A stretch of 64,000 bases of DNA, taken from contig CAWJSE010000002.1 in assembly GCA_963845445.1 (NCBI GenBank), forward strand, positions 1,178,001 through 1,242,000, given 5' to 3'. Shown piece by piece: positions 53,935 to 62,974 of the stretch. The DNA is from JABDBL01 sp963845445 (lineage in GTDB: Bacteria > Cyanobacteriota > Vampirovibrionia > Obscuribacterales > Obscuribacteraceae). The notes under the pieces are model-generated. The model was given only the letters and a program-made list of their open reading frames with translations, did not search any database and was not told where the DNA came from. The number at the start of each line of letters is the position of its first letter. The stretch's first letter is position 1. A program made the translations under genes and the position numbers.

Positions 53935-54064
53935 ATCGATAGATTGCGTAGGTTTACCACTTCCATTAAGCCTCAAAGCTCATTACAATTCTCTTAACAA
54001 TTTCTCAGAATTATGAATTAGCGGTTTTAAGACAGTTTGAAGAGAAAGGTTAAGGAAGCCGGCA

Positions 54065-54274
54065 ATGAACACTAATCAAATGGTCAAAACAAAAGGATCA
54101 AATTTATCAGCCACTGCCAAGAATCAAGAGAATGCTAGTAACAATAACAATTCCAGCAATAACTCTGCAGAAAGCAAGTCTCAAGAAGTCAAAGACAATT
54201 CATATAGCCATTTACATGATTGCTCCGGTGGCATCTGCAGCACTAACTGGAAGCCAGTTCCACACATTGCCTAG
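54065..54274 (+). CDS. Small Asn/Ser-rich peptide with C-terminal Cys motif
   Basis: 69 residues preceded by GGAAG at normal spacing. The first 45 residues are Asn/Ser/Lys-rich and disordered. The end reads HLHDCSGGICSTNWKPVPHIA, with two Cys five residues apart, so it resembles a leader-plus-core precursor of a modified peptide. No modification enzyme or transporter gene lies beside it. It may equally be a small regulatory or redox protein. Confidence 0.5.
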   Translation: MNTNQMVKTKGSNLSATAKNQENASNNNNSSNNSAESKSQEVKDNSYSHLHDCSGGICSTNWKPVPHIA

Positions 54275-54350
54275 TCTTATAGCAAAAGATGCCATTTCGC
54301 CTGACTAAAAAGCATCGAGCTTCACTTGTAAAATAGAAGCATAAAAGTGT

Positions 54351-54379
54351 TTCACTGTGTATAAAGCGATCACTATAAT
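54351..54379 (+). promoter_or_regulatory. Sigma-70-type promoter of the TPR operon
   Basis: TTCACT (54351-54356), 17-nt spacer, TATAAT (54374-54379). Transcripts would start near 54386, with a leader of about 70 nt. Confidence 0.55.
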
Positions 54380-54458
54380 TGAAAAGACGTTATAGAATGA
54401 TTTTAGGCGCTTAAATGCCAACTAAAATACTTTCGCAATAACCAAGACCGACCAAAAA

Positions 54459-55457
54459 ATGAAACAAAATAGAAAATTTAAATACCTGTTTTTATCTTTG
54501 CTATTGACGGGAAATGCTATGCCAGCTTTTTCTGCAGGCGAAAATCTGGGCTCTACCGGTTCAATAACTATTACCCGACATGCAAATGAAGCAGCTAAGG
54601 CTTTTGCTGCGCGAGACTATAAAAAAGCCAAAGACGAATATCGCATTGCCATAGGACTAAGCCCTGATAATCTAGAATTTTACTATGGACTTTACGATGT
54701 ATGCGTCCACTCTGGAGAATGGGATCAGGTTGTTTTCGCACTAGAGAAAATTTTTGAGATTGACCCTAGCAAAAAGCGTTTTTTATTAGCTCAATATGGC
54801 GAAGCTTTGTATAAATTAAATCAATACGAGAAGGCAGTGCCGGTGCTAAAACAAGCTTTGAAAGAAGCCGATTTACCAGCCCCAAAAATCGCTTTAGTTG
54901 TTCCCCCTCCTGTTCCAGAAACCAGCGAGGAAAAGGTAGCTGATGGACCCGGCGGTGCCGCTGGCGTGGTGCCGGATAGGACAGTACGTGGCGCCGACGG
55001 AAATCTACCTAGTATCGGTCCAATCCCTGAGCATAAAACACTTCTGGCCAAAGACACTACCGGTTTTAAATTGAGTTTTCAAAATGCCGCTCATTCAGAG
55101 TGCATCTTAATAGCAGAGTATGTCGGTTATGAAAACACTGGCGACATCCAATTTTTTCATCCGCCCATTGCTAAATATCGCATCAATAAAATTTTAAAGG
55201 GACCACCTTTAAATAAAGAATTACCTATTCGTTATGAATTCTATGACAGACAAACGGGCGCTGGCATGCCTGAAGGTTGGAAATTCGGCAAAGACAAAAT
55301 GCCTGCAAAAGAAAGCGAATGGATTATATTTATCCGCAATGCAGTGCCCAGAGAAGGCGCTTTTGATACTTACGAAGGTTCTTACGGCAGACAACCGGCC
55401 ACTGCAGAGAATTTAAATCAGATTTATGCATTGTTAGAAAATTCAGCTAATCGATAA
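54459..55457 (+). CDS. Secreted TPR protein
   Basis: 332 residues with a signal peptide (cleaved near residue 26). Residues about 40-140 hold two or three TPRs (AAKAFAARDYKKAKDEYRIAI, ALYKLNQYEKAVPVLKQAL). A Pro/Gly-rich linker follows, and then a C-terminal beta-rich domain (about 215-325) with Tyr- and Lys-rich strands (FFHPPIAKYRINKIL, ESEWIIFIRNA). I cannot assign the last domain. A second TPR gene follows after 21 nt. Confidence 0.7.
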   Translation: MKQNRKFKYLFLSLLLTGNAMPAFSAGENLGSTGSITITRHANEAAKAFAARDYKKAKDEYRIAIGLSPDNLEFYYGLYDVCVHSGEWDQVVFALEKIFEIDPSKKRFLLAQYGEALYKLNQYEKAVPVLKQALKEADLPAPKIALVVPPPVPETSEEKVADGPGGAAGVVPDRTVRGADGNLPSIGPIPEHKTLLAKDTTGFKLSFQNAAHSECILIAEYVGYENTGDIQFFHPPIAKYRINKILKGPPLNKELPIRYEFYDRQTGAGMPEGWKFGKDKMPAKESEWIIFIRNAVPREGAFDTYEGSYGRQPATAENLNQIYALLENSANR

Positions 55458-55478
55458 ACCCCTAGATAGCGGAGATCA

Positions 55479-55991
55479 TTGTTGGTGCTTTTAAATAAAC
55501 TGTTCAAATCATTGATGTTACTGCTAATCTGCTTCTCCTTAGCAGACAAAACATTGGCAGTCGATCCAGAAGTTATAGCAAAAAAGGTATTATGTCGTAG
55601 CTGTTTAGCAAAAATCTATGTCGCGGAGGGTCTCTATCCTGAAGCCTCCACTGAATACTCCGAACTGCTAAAATTGACCCCAAATGATGCTAGCGCCCAT
55701 TTCGAATATGCAAATCTTCTTGCAAAAACTGAAAAACCGGATCAAGCAGTAAGCCATTATAAGACCGCTGCCAAACTCAAGCCTACCGTTCCAGAATATC
55801 AAGTTGGTCTAGGAAATGCTTATATGTTTACCAGAAACTTTGATGCTGCAGTGCAAGCTTATACAAGAGCCTGTACTCTAGGTGGTAAATACCAAACGCA
55901 ATTACAACAAGCTCAGCAGTATCAGGCACAGCAAAAATTATTGGATCAATACAAACAAAAAGTACAAGAGAGGCAGGAATCTAATGAATAA
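55479..55991 (+). CDS. Small secreted TPR protein
   Basis: 170 residues from a TTG at 55479 (GGAG upstream; TTG at 55482 or GTG at 55485 are alternatives). A signal peptide is followed by CRSCLAKIYVAEGLYPEASTEY, then two further TPR units and a Gln-rich coiled segment at the end. The CxxC before the first repeat could form a disulfide. It shares the operon of the previous gene and is convergent with the next one. Confidence 0.7.
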   Translation: MLVLLNKLFKSLMLLLICFSLADKTLAVDPEVIAKKVLCRSCLAKIYVAEGLYPEASTEYSELLKLTPNDASAHFEYANLLAKTEKPDQAVSHYKTAAKLKPTVPEYQVGLGNAYMFTRNFDAAVQAYTRACTLGGKYQTQLQQAQQYQAQQKLLDQYKQKVQERQESNE

Positions 55992-56002
55992 CAGTGTTTT
56001 TT

Positions 56003-57517
56003 CTATTTAGCAGCTTGCTTGCGCGGATTAGTCCACTTGAGTTCGTTAAGTGCTTCATCGAAAGTGACCCTGCTGCGGCTGCAGTAATTTAGCACAATTA
56101 CAGTTTGCTCTAATTTCATTAAGCCGTCATTTTGCAGTCCCAAACAAATTACTGCCGCTTCAAAAGTTTTTGCATCCAACTTTTGGGCTGCTTGCAAAAT
56201 TGAAGCCATATCGCCACCGTGCTTTTTTACTACAGATTGTGCAAGTTGCAGATCTTCTTTGGATATAAGTCCCGCTTGCATAAGTAAGCCGAATGCGGCT
56301 GCATTATCGCTTGAGAGTTGCTTATTATCACCTGAGGCAGAAGAAGCAGGGGCATCGATATAATTTTGTATATTTTGCCCTTTGCTGTGCTGGTATTTCA
56401 AAACTTCTGCAGCCTTTTCCCAATTCATTAGTCCTGCTTGGATTAATTCTTGTATTTTTAAAGCAGCAGCCAAAGAAGTTTCTGTAAGTAATTCTGCTTT
56501 GACTAGCAAATCGACCAGCGAAATTCCATTTTGCTTTTTAAACAAAGCAGAATCCACAGCTGGAGCGTCTAAACCTTGAGCAGACAAATTTGCTGCAAGC
56601 GTACTTTGCATAGAAGCATTGACATTCTGCATAGGCATATTTTGCATAGAAGCATTTGGCATAGCTAAATTAGACATATTGGGTTGACCATAAAAACTGG
56701 CACCATTATTGGCACCATATTGCCAAGCATTCGGAGGCATACCCTGCGGAGGTGGAAAGCCCGGATTGGCCGAATTGCCGCTCGGCAGATACACAGGGTC
56801 TGGCATCTGTCCTTGAGGAAGCATGGCAGGATTAGTTTGAGTATTGTAGGGTGGCATTGGAAAGCCCATATTGCCATTAATTGGCATTCCCATAGCTGGC
56901 GGAAAGACATAACCAGGAGGAAAACCAGCGTTTTGATTAGCATTAGGAGGAAAGCCATTGTTAGGCATGGTATTTATTCCAGCAGGCCCTGGCGAAACAT
57001 TAGCCGCGGCAAGATTTACTCCCGCTCCAGGAGTGACTCCCACTCCAGGAATAACCGCAGAACCATCGCTTCCTGCTGCTGCTTGCGAAGATGCTTGTTT
57101 ATTAGCCGGCTTAGTCCAATCCATTTTTTCGGGCTGCGCTTTCAAAATCTCAGCTAAATTCTTTGTAGTTGGATCAACCGCACCACAAGTCATAACGAGC
57201 ACGTCATAACACATATCAACATTCGCAAGGGTAAATGGCTCATCCCATATGCGTTTTGACTTACCATTATTTTCTTCGTAGAGTGTCCAAAACGGTGCTT
57301 TCTGATTGGCATCCCATTGCATGTCTAGCACAAAACGCTGTCCGGGTATTTTCGTAGTCCAGGACAGTTCAATTTGATTGCCTTTAGAAGACTCCGCCAG
57401 TGCCAAAAATTCTTTGAAACCCGATACAGAACGTATTCCTGACTCTTCAGGGAGCTTTATTCTATTCCCTGGCTGTGGATGCTGGTTGACAGGCTCTTCC
57501 GGATGTTTTCTAAGCAT
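56003..57517 (-). CDS. Low-complexity linker protein with C-terminal MshEN-like repeats, paralogue 1
   Basis: 504 residues. Domain 1 (about 30-125) is beta-rich, containing IELSWTTKIPGQRFVLDM. The centre (about 165-310) is Pro/Asn/Gln/Met-rich with NMPMQN repeats. The C-terminal third holds two or three 55-residue helical repeats, such as LVDLLVKAELLTETSLAAALKIQELI. These resemble the GspE/MshE N-terminal domain, and hence may bind a nucleotide or partner ATPase. The same three-part plan is seen in the gene at 59900-61381. No signal peptide. Function unknown. Confidence 0.55.
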   Translation of the reverse strand: MLRKHPEEPVNQHPQPGNRIKLPEESGIRSVSGFKEFLALAESSKGNQIELSWTTKIPGQRFVLDMQWDANQKAPFWTLYEENNGKSKRIWDEPFTLANVDMCYDVLVMTCGAVDPTTKNLAEILKAQPEKMDWTKPANKQASSQAAAGSDGSAVIPGVGVTPGAGVNLAAANVSPGPAGINTMPNNGFPPNANQNAGFPPGYVFPPAMGMPINGNMGFPMPPYNTQTNPAMLPQGQMPDPVYLPSGNSANPGFPPPQGMPPNAWQYGANNGASFYGQPNMSNLAMPNASMQNMPMQNVNASMQSTLAANLSAQGLDAPAVDSALFKKQNGISLVDLLVKAELLTETSLAAALKIQELIQAGLMNWEKAAEVLKYQHSKGQNIQNYIDAPASSASGDNKQLSSDNAAAFGLLMQAGLISKEDLQLAQSVVKKHGGDMASILQAAQKLDAKTFEAAVICLGLQNDGLMKLEQTVIVLNYCSRSRVTFDEALNELKWTNPRKQAAK

Positions 57518-57625
57518 GGCCGACCGTAGTGAAACTAATCGCTAACTCTCGAGGTAATGTTATTAAACCCACCCTTTTAAAGACTTACCCAAACATTCTA
57601 GCGGCAAACTATTAATTCCACATTT

Positions 57626-58957
57626 TTATTTTTTGAACTGTGCCTTATAACCTTGCCAAATTGATGCATATTTTACATCAAGAAAATCGCTATCAAGGGC
57701 TTGCTGTGTGGGTTGATAGGCAAGCGAACTTTCAAACATAAAAGCTAATGTTTGATCTAATCTTTGTGGTTGAAGTTCAACATTAATAGACATTTCGTAG
57801 GTTTTCAGATCAGCACCATGCGGCCCAAAACTATTATGCAAAGTCAATCCGCCTGGCAAAAAACCTTCTGAACGGGACTCATATTTACCAAAAATAAGAC
57901 CCATCAATTCATTCATACAATTGCGATGAAAATAGGGGGGTCTAAAGGTATGTTCGGCAACTGCCCAGCGCGGTGGAAATATAGTAAAGTCTATGTTAGA
58001 TAAGCCACTCACCTCTGAGGGAGACGTTAGCACAGTAAAAATGGAGGGATCAACGTGGTCAAAACTTACTGTATTAATCGTTTGGAATAGAGATAAATCA
58101 TATTTATAGGGCACATAATTACCCTTCCAAGCAACAACATCCAAAGGAGAATGCTCGAGTAAAGTGCTCCACAATTGATCCTGGAATTTAACAATTAATT
58201 CTACCTGCTCCTCATAATGTTCATACTTTGCGCGAGGACAAAGAAAATGCTCTCGATAGGCAAGCCCATTGGCGCCAATTGGACCGAGCTCCGGCAAGCG
58301 AAAATAACGTCCAAAGTTTTCCAACAAATATCCCCGGATCTCTTTATCAACCAATTTGATTTTAAATTTAATACCGGCCGGGATCACACAAATCTCTCCC
58401 GGTTTCAGCTCTATTTCGCCCATTTCAGTGAATATCTCTAAAGCACCTAATTCAGGGACAAAAACAATTTCGGCATCATAATCGCAAAAAACTCTATTTA
58501 TCATGGCAATATTAGCTCTATATATGTGCAGGGCCGATCCCCGCAAGCTATCAGTACTGCCGTTACCACAAATTGTATAGAGCCCATCAATAAAATCGGT
58601 TTTTCCCGAATTTATTGGCAATGGTAACCATCTAAGCTGATTAGGGCTGGCGGTTTTTTTAAAGGGTCGTCCTAATAGAGTGGCATGACTTTTCGGTTTG
58701 AAGATATAATTTCCGACCGAAGGGCGTATTTTATAAAGCCAAGTGTGCCTATTTTCGGCTCGACTAACCATAAAGGGAGTGCCGCTTAATTGCTCGCTAT
58801 ACAAACCTTTATTGACTTTTTGCGGAGAATTTTGATCTAGAGGCAATGCATTAGACTCAGCTTCACTAAAAAAATGATTACCCAGGCCCCTCATATACTT
58901 ATCTTCGCTATTGCTGGCGAATATATTATTCATTATGTTTTCCTTGCAATCTTTCAC
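57626..58957 (-). CDS. hmgA: Homogentisate 1,2-dioxygenase
   Basis: 443 residues. Cupin-type dioxygenase with NHFFSEAESNALP and YSEQLSGTPFMVSRAENRHTWLYKIRPS at the N-terminus. The iron ligands are in FHRNCMNELMG (His, then Glu) near residue 350 and in LHNSFGPHGAD (His) near 383. It opens the ring of homogentisate to maleylacetoacetate in tyrosine/phenylalanine breakdown. No other hmg-pathway gene (fahA, maiA) is adjacent. It overlaps the upstream proC gene by 4 nt. Confidence 0.93.
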   Translation of the reverse strand: MKDCKENIMNNIFASNSEDKYMRGLGNHFFSEAESNALPLDQNSPQKVNKGLYSEQLSGTPFMVSRAENRHTWLYKIRPSVGNYIFKPKSHATLLGRPFKKTASPNQLRWLPLPINSGKTDFIDGLYTICGNGSTDSLRGSALHIYRANIAMINRVFCDYDAEIVFVPELGALEIFTEMGEIELKPGEICVIPAGIKFKIKLVDKEIRGYLLENFGRYFRLPELGPIGANGLAYREHFLCPRAKYEHYEEQVELIVKFQDQLWSTLLEHSPLDVVAWKGNYVPYKYDLSLFQTINTVSFDHVDPSIFTVLTSPSEVSGLSNIDFTIFPPRWAVAEHTFRPPYFHRNCMNELMGLIFGKYESRSEGFLPGGLTLHNSFGPHGADLKTYEMSINVELQPQRLDQTLAFMFESSLAYQPTQQALDSDFLDVKYASIWQGYKAQFKK

Positions 58958-59784
58958 AATGGCAAAAGTTCTTGTGCCCTCTGAGCTGCTTTTAAGACCG
59001 CTTTAATTAACGTAACCCTCAATTTGCCCTCTTCTAATTCCATCAAACCATCTATAGTGCAGCCAGCTGGGGTGGTTACCGAATCTTTCAATAAAGCCGG
59101 ATGTTCTCCGGTTTCAAGAATCATTTTTGCTGTACCAAGCATAGTTTGAGCAGCCAAAAGTGTGGCAGTCTCGCGTGGCATACCCAACTTGACACCTGCT
59201 TCAGCTAAAGACTCAATGACTACATAGAGATAAGCCGGCCCGCTGGCAGACAGTGCGGTCAAAGCATTAAAAAGCTTTTCGTCCAGAAACACTACTTCAC
59301 CGATGCTTTTGAATATTTTCTCAGCTATTTGCCTATGCTTCTCATTTGTACAATCGCTTGCCGCTAAGCCAGTCATTCCTAGTCCAACTGATATGCAGGT
59401 ATTGGGCATTGCCCTAATTATGGGTATTTTTGAGGATAAATATTTTTCCAAATAGGCAATGGGCACGCCTGCAGCAACAGATATGACCAGTTGATCTTTA
59501 TTGAGGGACGGCGCTAATTTTTCAAGCAATTTTGCCATATTTTGTGGCTTTACCGACAAAATAACAATATCAGCTTCTTTTACCGCCCCTAGGTTATCAG
59601 TGGAGATTTTGACTACCGAACCAAGCACATTTAACTTCTCTTCAACAGCTTTGATTCTCTCTATATGGCCTACCGTGCCTCTAATCTGACTGGCCTTAAT
59701 CGTTTCAGACTTGAGCAAACCTGAGATGAGCGCGGTACCAAGAGTACCAACACCCAAAACGGCTATATTATTAGCAGAAAGCAT
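58954..59784 (-). CDS. proC: Pyrroline-5-carboxylate reductase
   Basis: 276 residues. GVGTLGTALISGLL dinucleotide loop at the N-terminus, DIVILSVKPQNM near 72, RAMPNTCISVGLGMTGL near 120 and the family signature SGPAYLYVVIESLAEAGVKLGM near 165. Reduces pyrroline-5-carboxylate to proline with NAD(P)H. It is the first gene of a two-gene operon with hmgA. The pairing is unusual and probably reflects shared amino-acid-metabolism control. Confidence 0.92.
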   Translation of the reverse strand: MLSANNIAVLGVGTLGTALISGLLKSETIKASQIRGTVGHIERIKAVEEKLNVLGSVVKISTDNLGAVKEADIVILSVKPQNMAKLLEKLAPSLNKDQLVISVAAGVPIAYLEKYLSSKIPIIRAMPNTCISVGLGMTGLAASDCTNEKHRQIAEKIFKSIGEVVFLDEKLFNALTALSASGPAYLYVVIESLAEAGVKLGMPRETATLLAAQTMLGTAKMILETGEHPALLKDSVTTPAGCTIDGLMELEEGKLRVTLIKAVLKAAQRAQELLPL

Positions 59785-59899
59785 TTAACCTCACATAATA
59801 AACACAAATTTTGCTCAATTTACATGGCGGATATTAGCTTAGACTATGGTAAGTTTATGGAATAATCTAATCAATTAGATATCCTCAAGATAAGCAGTC

Positions 59900-61381
59900 A
59901 TGTTTCGCCCCAAAAAACACCTAAAGCTAGATTTACTAAAATCAACTCCTAGTATAAACGATCTTCGGCAGGCCTTAGAACATGCACGAAGATTGCGGGG
60001 CTGCACCATTGAATTGCCCTGGGAATTAGAAGGAGCAAAGGTTTCCTTTGCTTTGGCGGTTCGTACAGAAATTGGCTCGGCAGACGCACTATGGACTTTA
60101 TATACCGGTGAAGACAACGATTCGCATGTTATGTGGACCGCTCCTTTCAGCGATCTTTCATTACTAATAGAAGTTATATCTCTCTCTTCAGCAGAAGTGA
60201 CCGGCGTAGATGAAAATACCTCGTCGTTCAAAAAAGCGGCGGAAGAAACATTCGATTCTTACAAGAAGAATGATACTCTAACACCCCCGCTGGCAGAGAC
60301 TAGAGATGAGCTACCAAGCAATTCATTTAAAACAGAAATTCAGCCTTCTCCTCAACAAGAAAATCAACAGACGGCGAACTATAGTCATTTAAGTGCTAAT
60401 CAGGCTAATATACCCCCTCAAAATTTTTACCCCGGTATGTACCCCGATGCATCAGGTAGCTTTCCTGCCTTACCAGCACCAAACAACGAAAGGCCCATGC
60501 CATACTTCTATTACTATCCTGGCTATCCTTTCCCTATACCGGTACCTTATCCTCCGGGTATGCCACAAACAGTCGCCAACTCCGTACCTTTGCAAAGCGG
60601 TATGCCTGTCGTTGACCCTAATGTATCTTCTTCTCGCTTGCCAACACCTGATGCAGATTTATTGCGAAAACATACAAATCACCTCATTGGACAGTTTCTG
60701 GTAGATTCTGGTTTAGTGACAGATGCAACTTTAAAAATAGCTCTTAAATTGCAAGAAATGGTAGTAGGCAATGTAATAAGCGTCGAACAAGCCTATGAAG
60801 CCATTAACAAATACCACAATAAAGGCGGCGCCTTAGACATTGCTCAATTAATTAATGAATCTCCCACCTCGGGCAATTCATCAACTGCAACTAAACAAAA
60901 TCATCCTTTAATTGGAGATTTATTGGTAAACTCCAAAATTATCAATCGCTCTTTACTAGATGCGATCCTTAAAATGCAAGAAATAGTGCGAGCGGGCGCT
61001 ATAACTAAAGAAGAAGCGTGTCAAGCTATCATCAAAGAATTAGCAAAAATGTCCCCCAAAAAACAGAGTGCTGCAACAGCAGAATCAGAAAGAGAACTAA
61101 GAGTGGTGGATCTGTTAATAAGATGTTCGCTCATAGCCGCTAGTGATAAAGAAACAGCCCTTGGAGTACAAAAGAAACATGGCGGTCTGCTAGGTCAAAT
61201 TTTGGTCTCGGCTGGAAAAATTCCCGAAAAAACTTATCTCGCCGCACAAGAAGGCGAAATAATGCTGCGCGACAAAGAAATTAAATTGGAGCAGGTAATT
61301 ATTGCGCTAAATTATTGCACACGCACTCGCATGAGTTTAAGTGAAGCAATTAAAGATCTTGGTTTTGTTAAAGACGAATGA
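59900..61381 (+). CDS. Low-complexity linker protein with C-terminal MshEN-like repeats, paralogue 2
   Basis: 493 residues. Domain 1 (about 12-90) contains TIELPWELEGAKVSFALAV and LWTLYTG, parallel to the same region in the gene at 56003-57517. The middle (about 120-255) is Pro/Tyr-rich (YFYYYPGYPFPIPVPYPP). The C-terminal part has three helical repeats, beginning LIGQFLVDSGLVTDATLKIAL, LIGDLLVNSKIINRSLLDAIL and VVDLLIRCSLIAASDKETAL. The MshEN-like pattern is by inspection. It is encoded on the opposite strand from its paralogue, with hmgA-proC between. Confidence 0.55.
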   Translation: MFRPKKHLKLDLLKSTPSINDLRQALEHARRLRGCTIELPWELEGAKVSFALAVRTEIGSADALWTLYTGEDNDSHVMWTAPFSDLSLLIEVISLSSAEVTGVDENTSSFKKAAEETFDSYKKNDTLTPPLAETRDELPSNSFKTEIQPSPQQENQQTANYSHLSANQANIPPQNFYPGMYPDASGSFPALPAPNNERPMPYFYYYPGYPFPIPVPYPPGMPQTVANSVPLQSGMPVVDPNVSSSRLPTPDADLLRKHTNHLIGQFLVDSGLVTDATLKIALKLQEMVVGNVISVEQAYEAINKYHNKGGALDIAQLINESPTSGNSSTATKQNHPLIGDLLVNSKIINRSLLDAILKMQEIVRAGAITKEEACQAIIKELAKMSPKKQSAATAESERELRVVDLLIRCSLIAASDKETALGVQKKHGGLLGQILVSAGKIPEKTYLAAQEGEIMLRDKEIKLEQVIIALNYCTRTRMSLSEAIKDLGFVKDE

Positions 61382-61438
61382 AATTTCAACCCAGTATAAA
61401 AATCAACAAAATTAACTGTTTATCGATTGGAGCCGGTA

Positions 61439-62307
61439 ATGAAATCTTCGACTAGCTTGGAGAACGCACCAAACAAAATGGTACTGCTAGGCGTCGGTCA
61501 AGTAGCTTGGCATTTGACTTATTTAGCGAAAGAATATCAATTAATCGGTACCACACGAAATAGTAAAAAAGTCCGATCTTTAGAAACAAGCGGTATTACC
61601 TCTTTTCTTATCGAACCTGATTTTACACTGCAGAAGCAAAGTGAACTTGGCAGAATTCTAAATAACGCTGATTTACTTGTTTCGTTTCCACCTGATCAAT
61701 ATAGCGATAAACTTTTCGCCTCGCTCTGCTCGCAAAGCAGGCGCATCATTTACATTTCATCAACTTCTGTTTATGGTAATCATCAAGAAATAATAGACGA
61801 ATCAAGCAAGGCTGACTGGCAAAACGAACGCAGCAAATTGAGGCTAGAGGCGGAAAAACTATGGCTCGAAAAGGAGCAGTCGTGCTAAGAGCACCGGCAC
61901 TTTATGGGCCCAAATCAGGGCTTCATCTGCGCTTAAGCAACGGCTCTTATCGTTTGCCACCCAAAAATGACAATTATGTTTCACGCATTCATTTGCATGA
62001 CTTAGCTAGAATAATATTAGCTGCATTTAGCAAACCGCTACCTACAAATTCAATCTATTTAGTCGGCGATTTAAAGCCCACCACCCAAATAGAGGTTGTC
62101 CAGTGGTTATGCAACAAGATGAATCTTAAATTACCAGAGCAGGCAGATCCAGCCGATGTGCCTATAAGTTTGACTAGCAATCGCCGGGTAAATTCAAAAA
62201 AAATTATTGATGCACTAAATATAGAATTGCAATTCCCTACTTACCAAGAAGGATACACTGATTGCCTCACTAAGGCCGGCCTCATTAATGCTTGCGATCG
62301 CGTGTAA
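61439..62307 (+). pseudogene. NAD-dependent epimerase/dehydratase-like protein, frameshifted
   Basis: The ATG at 61439 follows GGAG at 7 nt and is preferred over one at 61427. The first frame covers LLGVGQVAWHLTYLAKEY (dinucleotide-binding, atypical GxGxxAxH) through IIYISSTSVYGNHQ (Ser/Tyr block) to LWLEKEQSC. The second frame continues GAVVLRAPALYGP...SRIHLHDLARIILAA...KIIDALNIELQFPTYQEG. Adding one A to the A4 at 61869-61872 joins them (LWLEKGAVVLRAPALYG), giving about 289 residues. It is a short-chain Rossmann protein of the YeeZ/NAD-dependent epimerase type. Substrate unknown. Confidence 0.7.
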
Positions 62308-62662
62308 TTACATTCACGATCAACAAGACTATAGCGCCAATAGCAGCAGGAATCCAATTTTCAATAGTCAAAATCCCGGGTAACAGCTGAGCCATTACAA
62401 GCAGTGCTACCGTGGGCAATACCCAAAAACAGAATAGGCGCATTGGAATAAGAACTAATAGTGCCAGTCCAAATGTGGATAGAGTCCATATGGTTGATAA
62501 GAAAGCAGCTATCACTTCTATCAAAGCAAGTAATATTGAAAAAAACATTCCCAGCCCGCAGGCTACAAAGAAATCGCCATGAAACTCGATTCCCGGCAGC
62601 ATAGGAAATAAATAGATTATGGCTAGGGCACTGAGAACTATTTTGATAATAAACTTTATCAC
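62285..62662 (-). CDS. Phage-holin-4-family-like polytopic membrane protein
   Basis: 125 residues with four hydrophobic segments. The start IKIVLSALAIIYLFPMLPGIEF resembles the phage holin family 4 superfamily, often found as a chromosomal gene of unknown role. The segments LLALIEVIAAFLSTIWTL and ALLVLIPMRLFCFWVLP follow. The 3' end overlaps the convergent epimerase by 23 nt. Not proof of phage origin. Confidence 0.6.
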   Translation of the reverse strand: MIKFIIKIVLSALAIIYLFPMLPGIEFHGDFFVACGLGMFFSILLALIEVIAAFLSTIWTLSTFGLALLVLIPMRLFCFWVLPTVALLVMAQLLPGILTIENWIPAAIGAIVLLIVNVITRDRKH

Positions 62663-62710
62663 TTTCGCCCCGCTGGTGCCCTAGTCTCGTAATTTATGCA
62701 GTCATATACC

Positions 62711-62890
62711 CTACCAACGGTGATGATGGCGGTGATGACGACAATGTCTATAACCTCCCCAATTAGAACAATAATTCGATCCATTATTGAAACCAGTATT
62801 TGATCTAAAGAAGGAAGGGAAAGCTTCTGCAGCAGTATTGCTTAGAAAGCCTAAGAGTACAAATAAAACAATAATCTTTTTAGCGTTCAT
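62711..62890 (-). CDS. Small secreted His-rich peptide
   Basis: 59 residues from the ATG at 62890, with GGAGGG 7 nt upstream. The signal peptide ends near TAAEAF. The mature part is Asn/Ser-rich and ends YRHCRHHRHHHRW, a likely metal-binding tail. Confidence 0.6.
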   Translation of the reverse strand: MNAKKIIVLFVLLGFLSNTAAEAFPSFFRSNTGFNNGSNYCSNWGGYRHCRHHRHHHRW

Positions 62891-62974
62891 GTCATAACCC
62901 TCCACTAACCTTTGTCTTTATTGTTATAACAATTAGATGTGGGGAAATTGTGTATTCAAGCCATTCTTGACAAG

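Noticed and set aside
62285..62662. Phage origin suggested by the holin-like family
   Set aside because: This family is common on chromosomes and no other phage gene is nearby.
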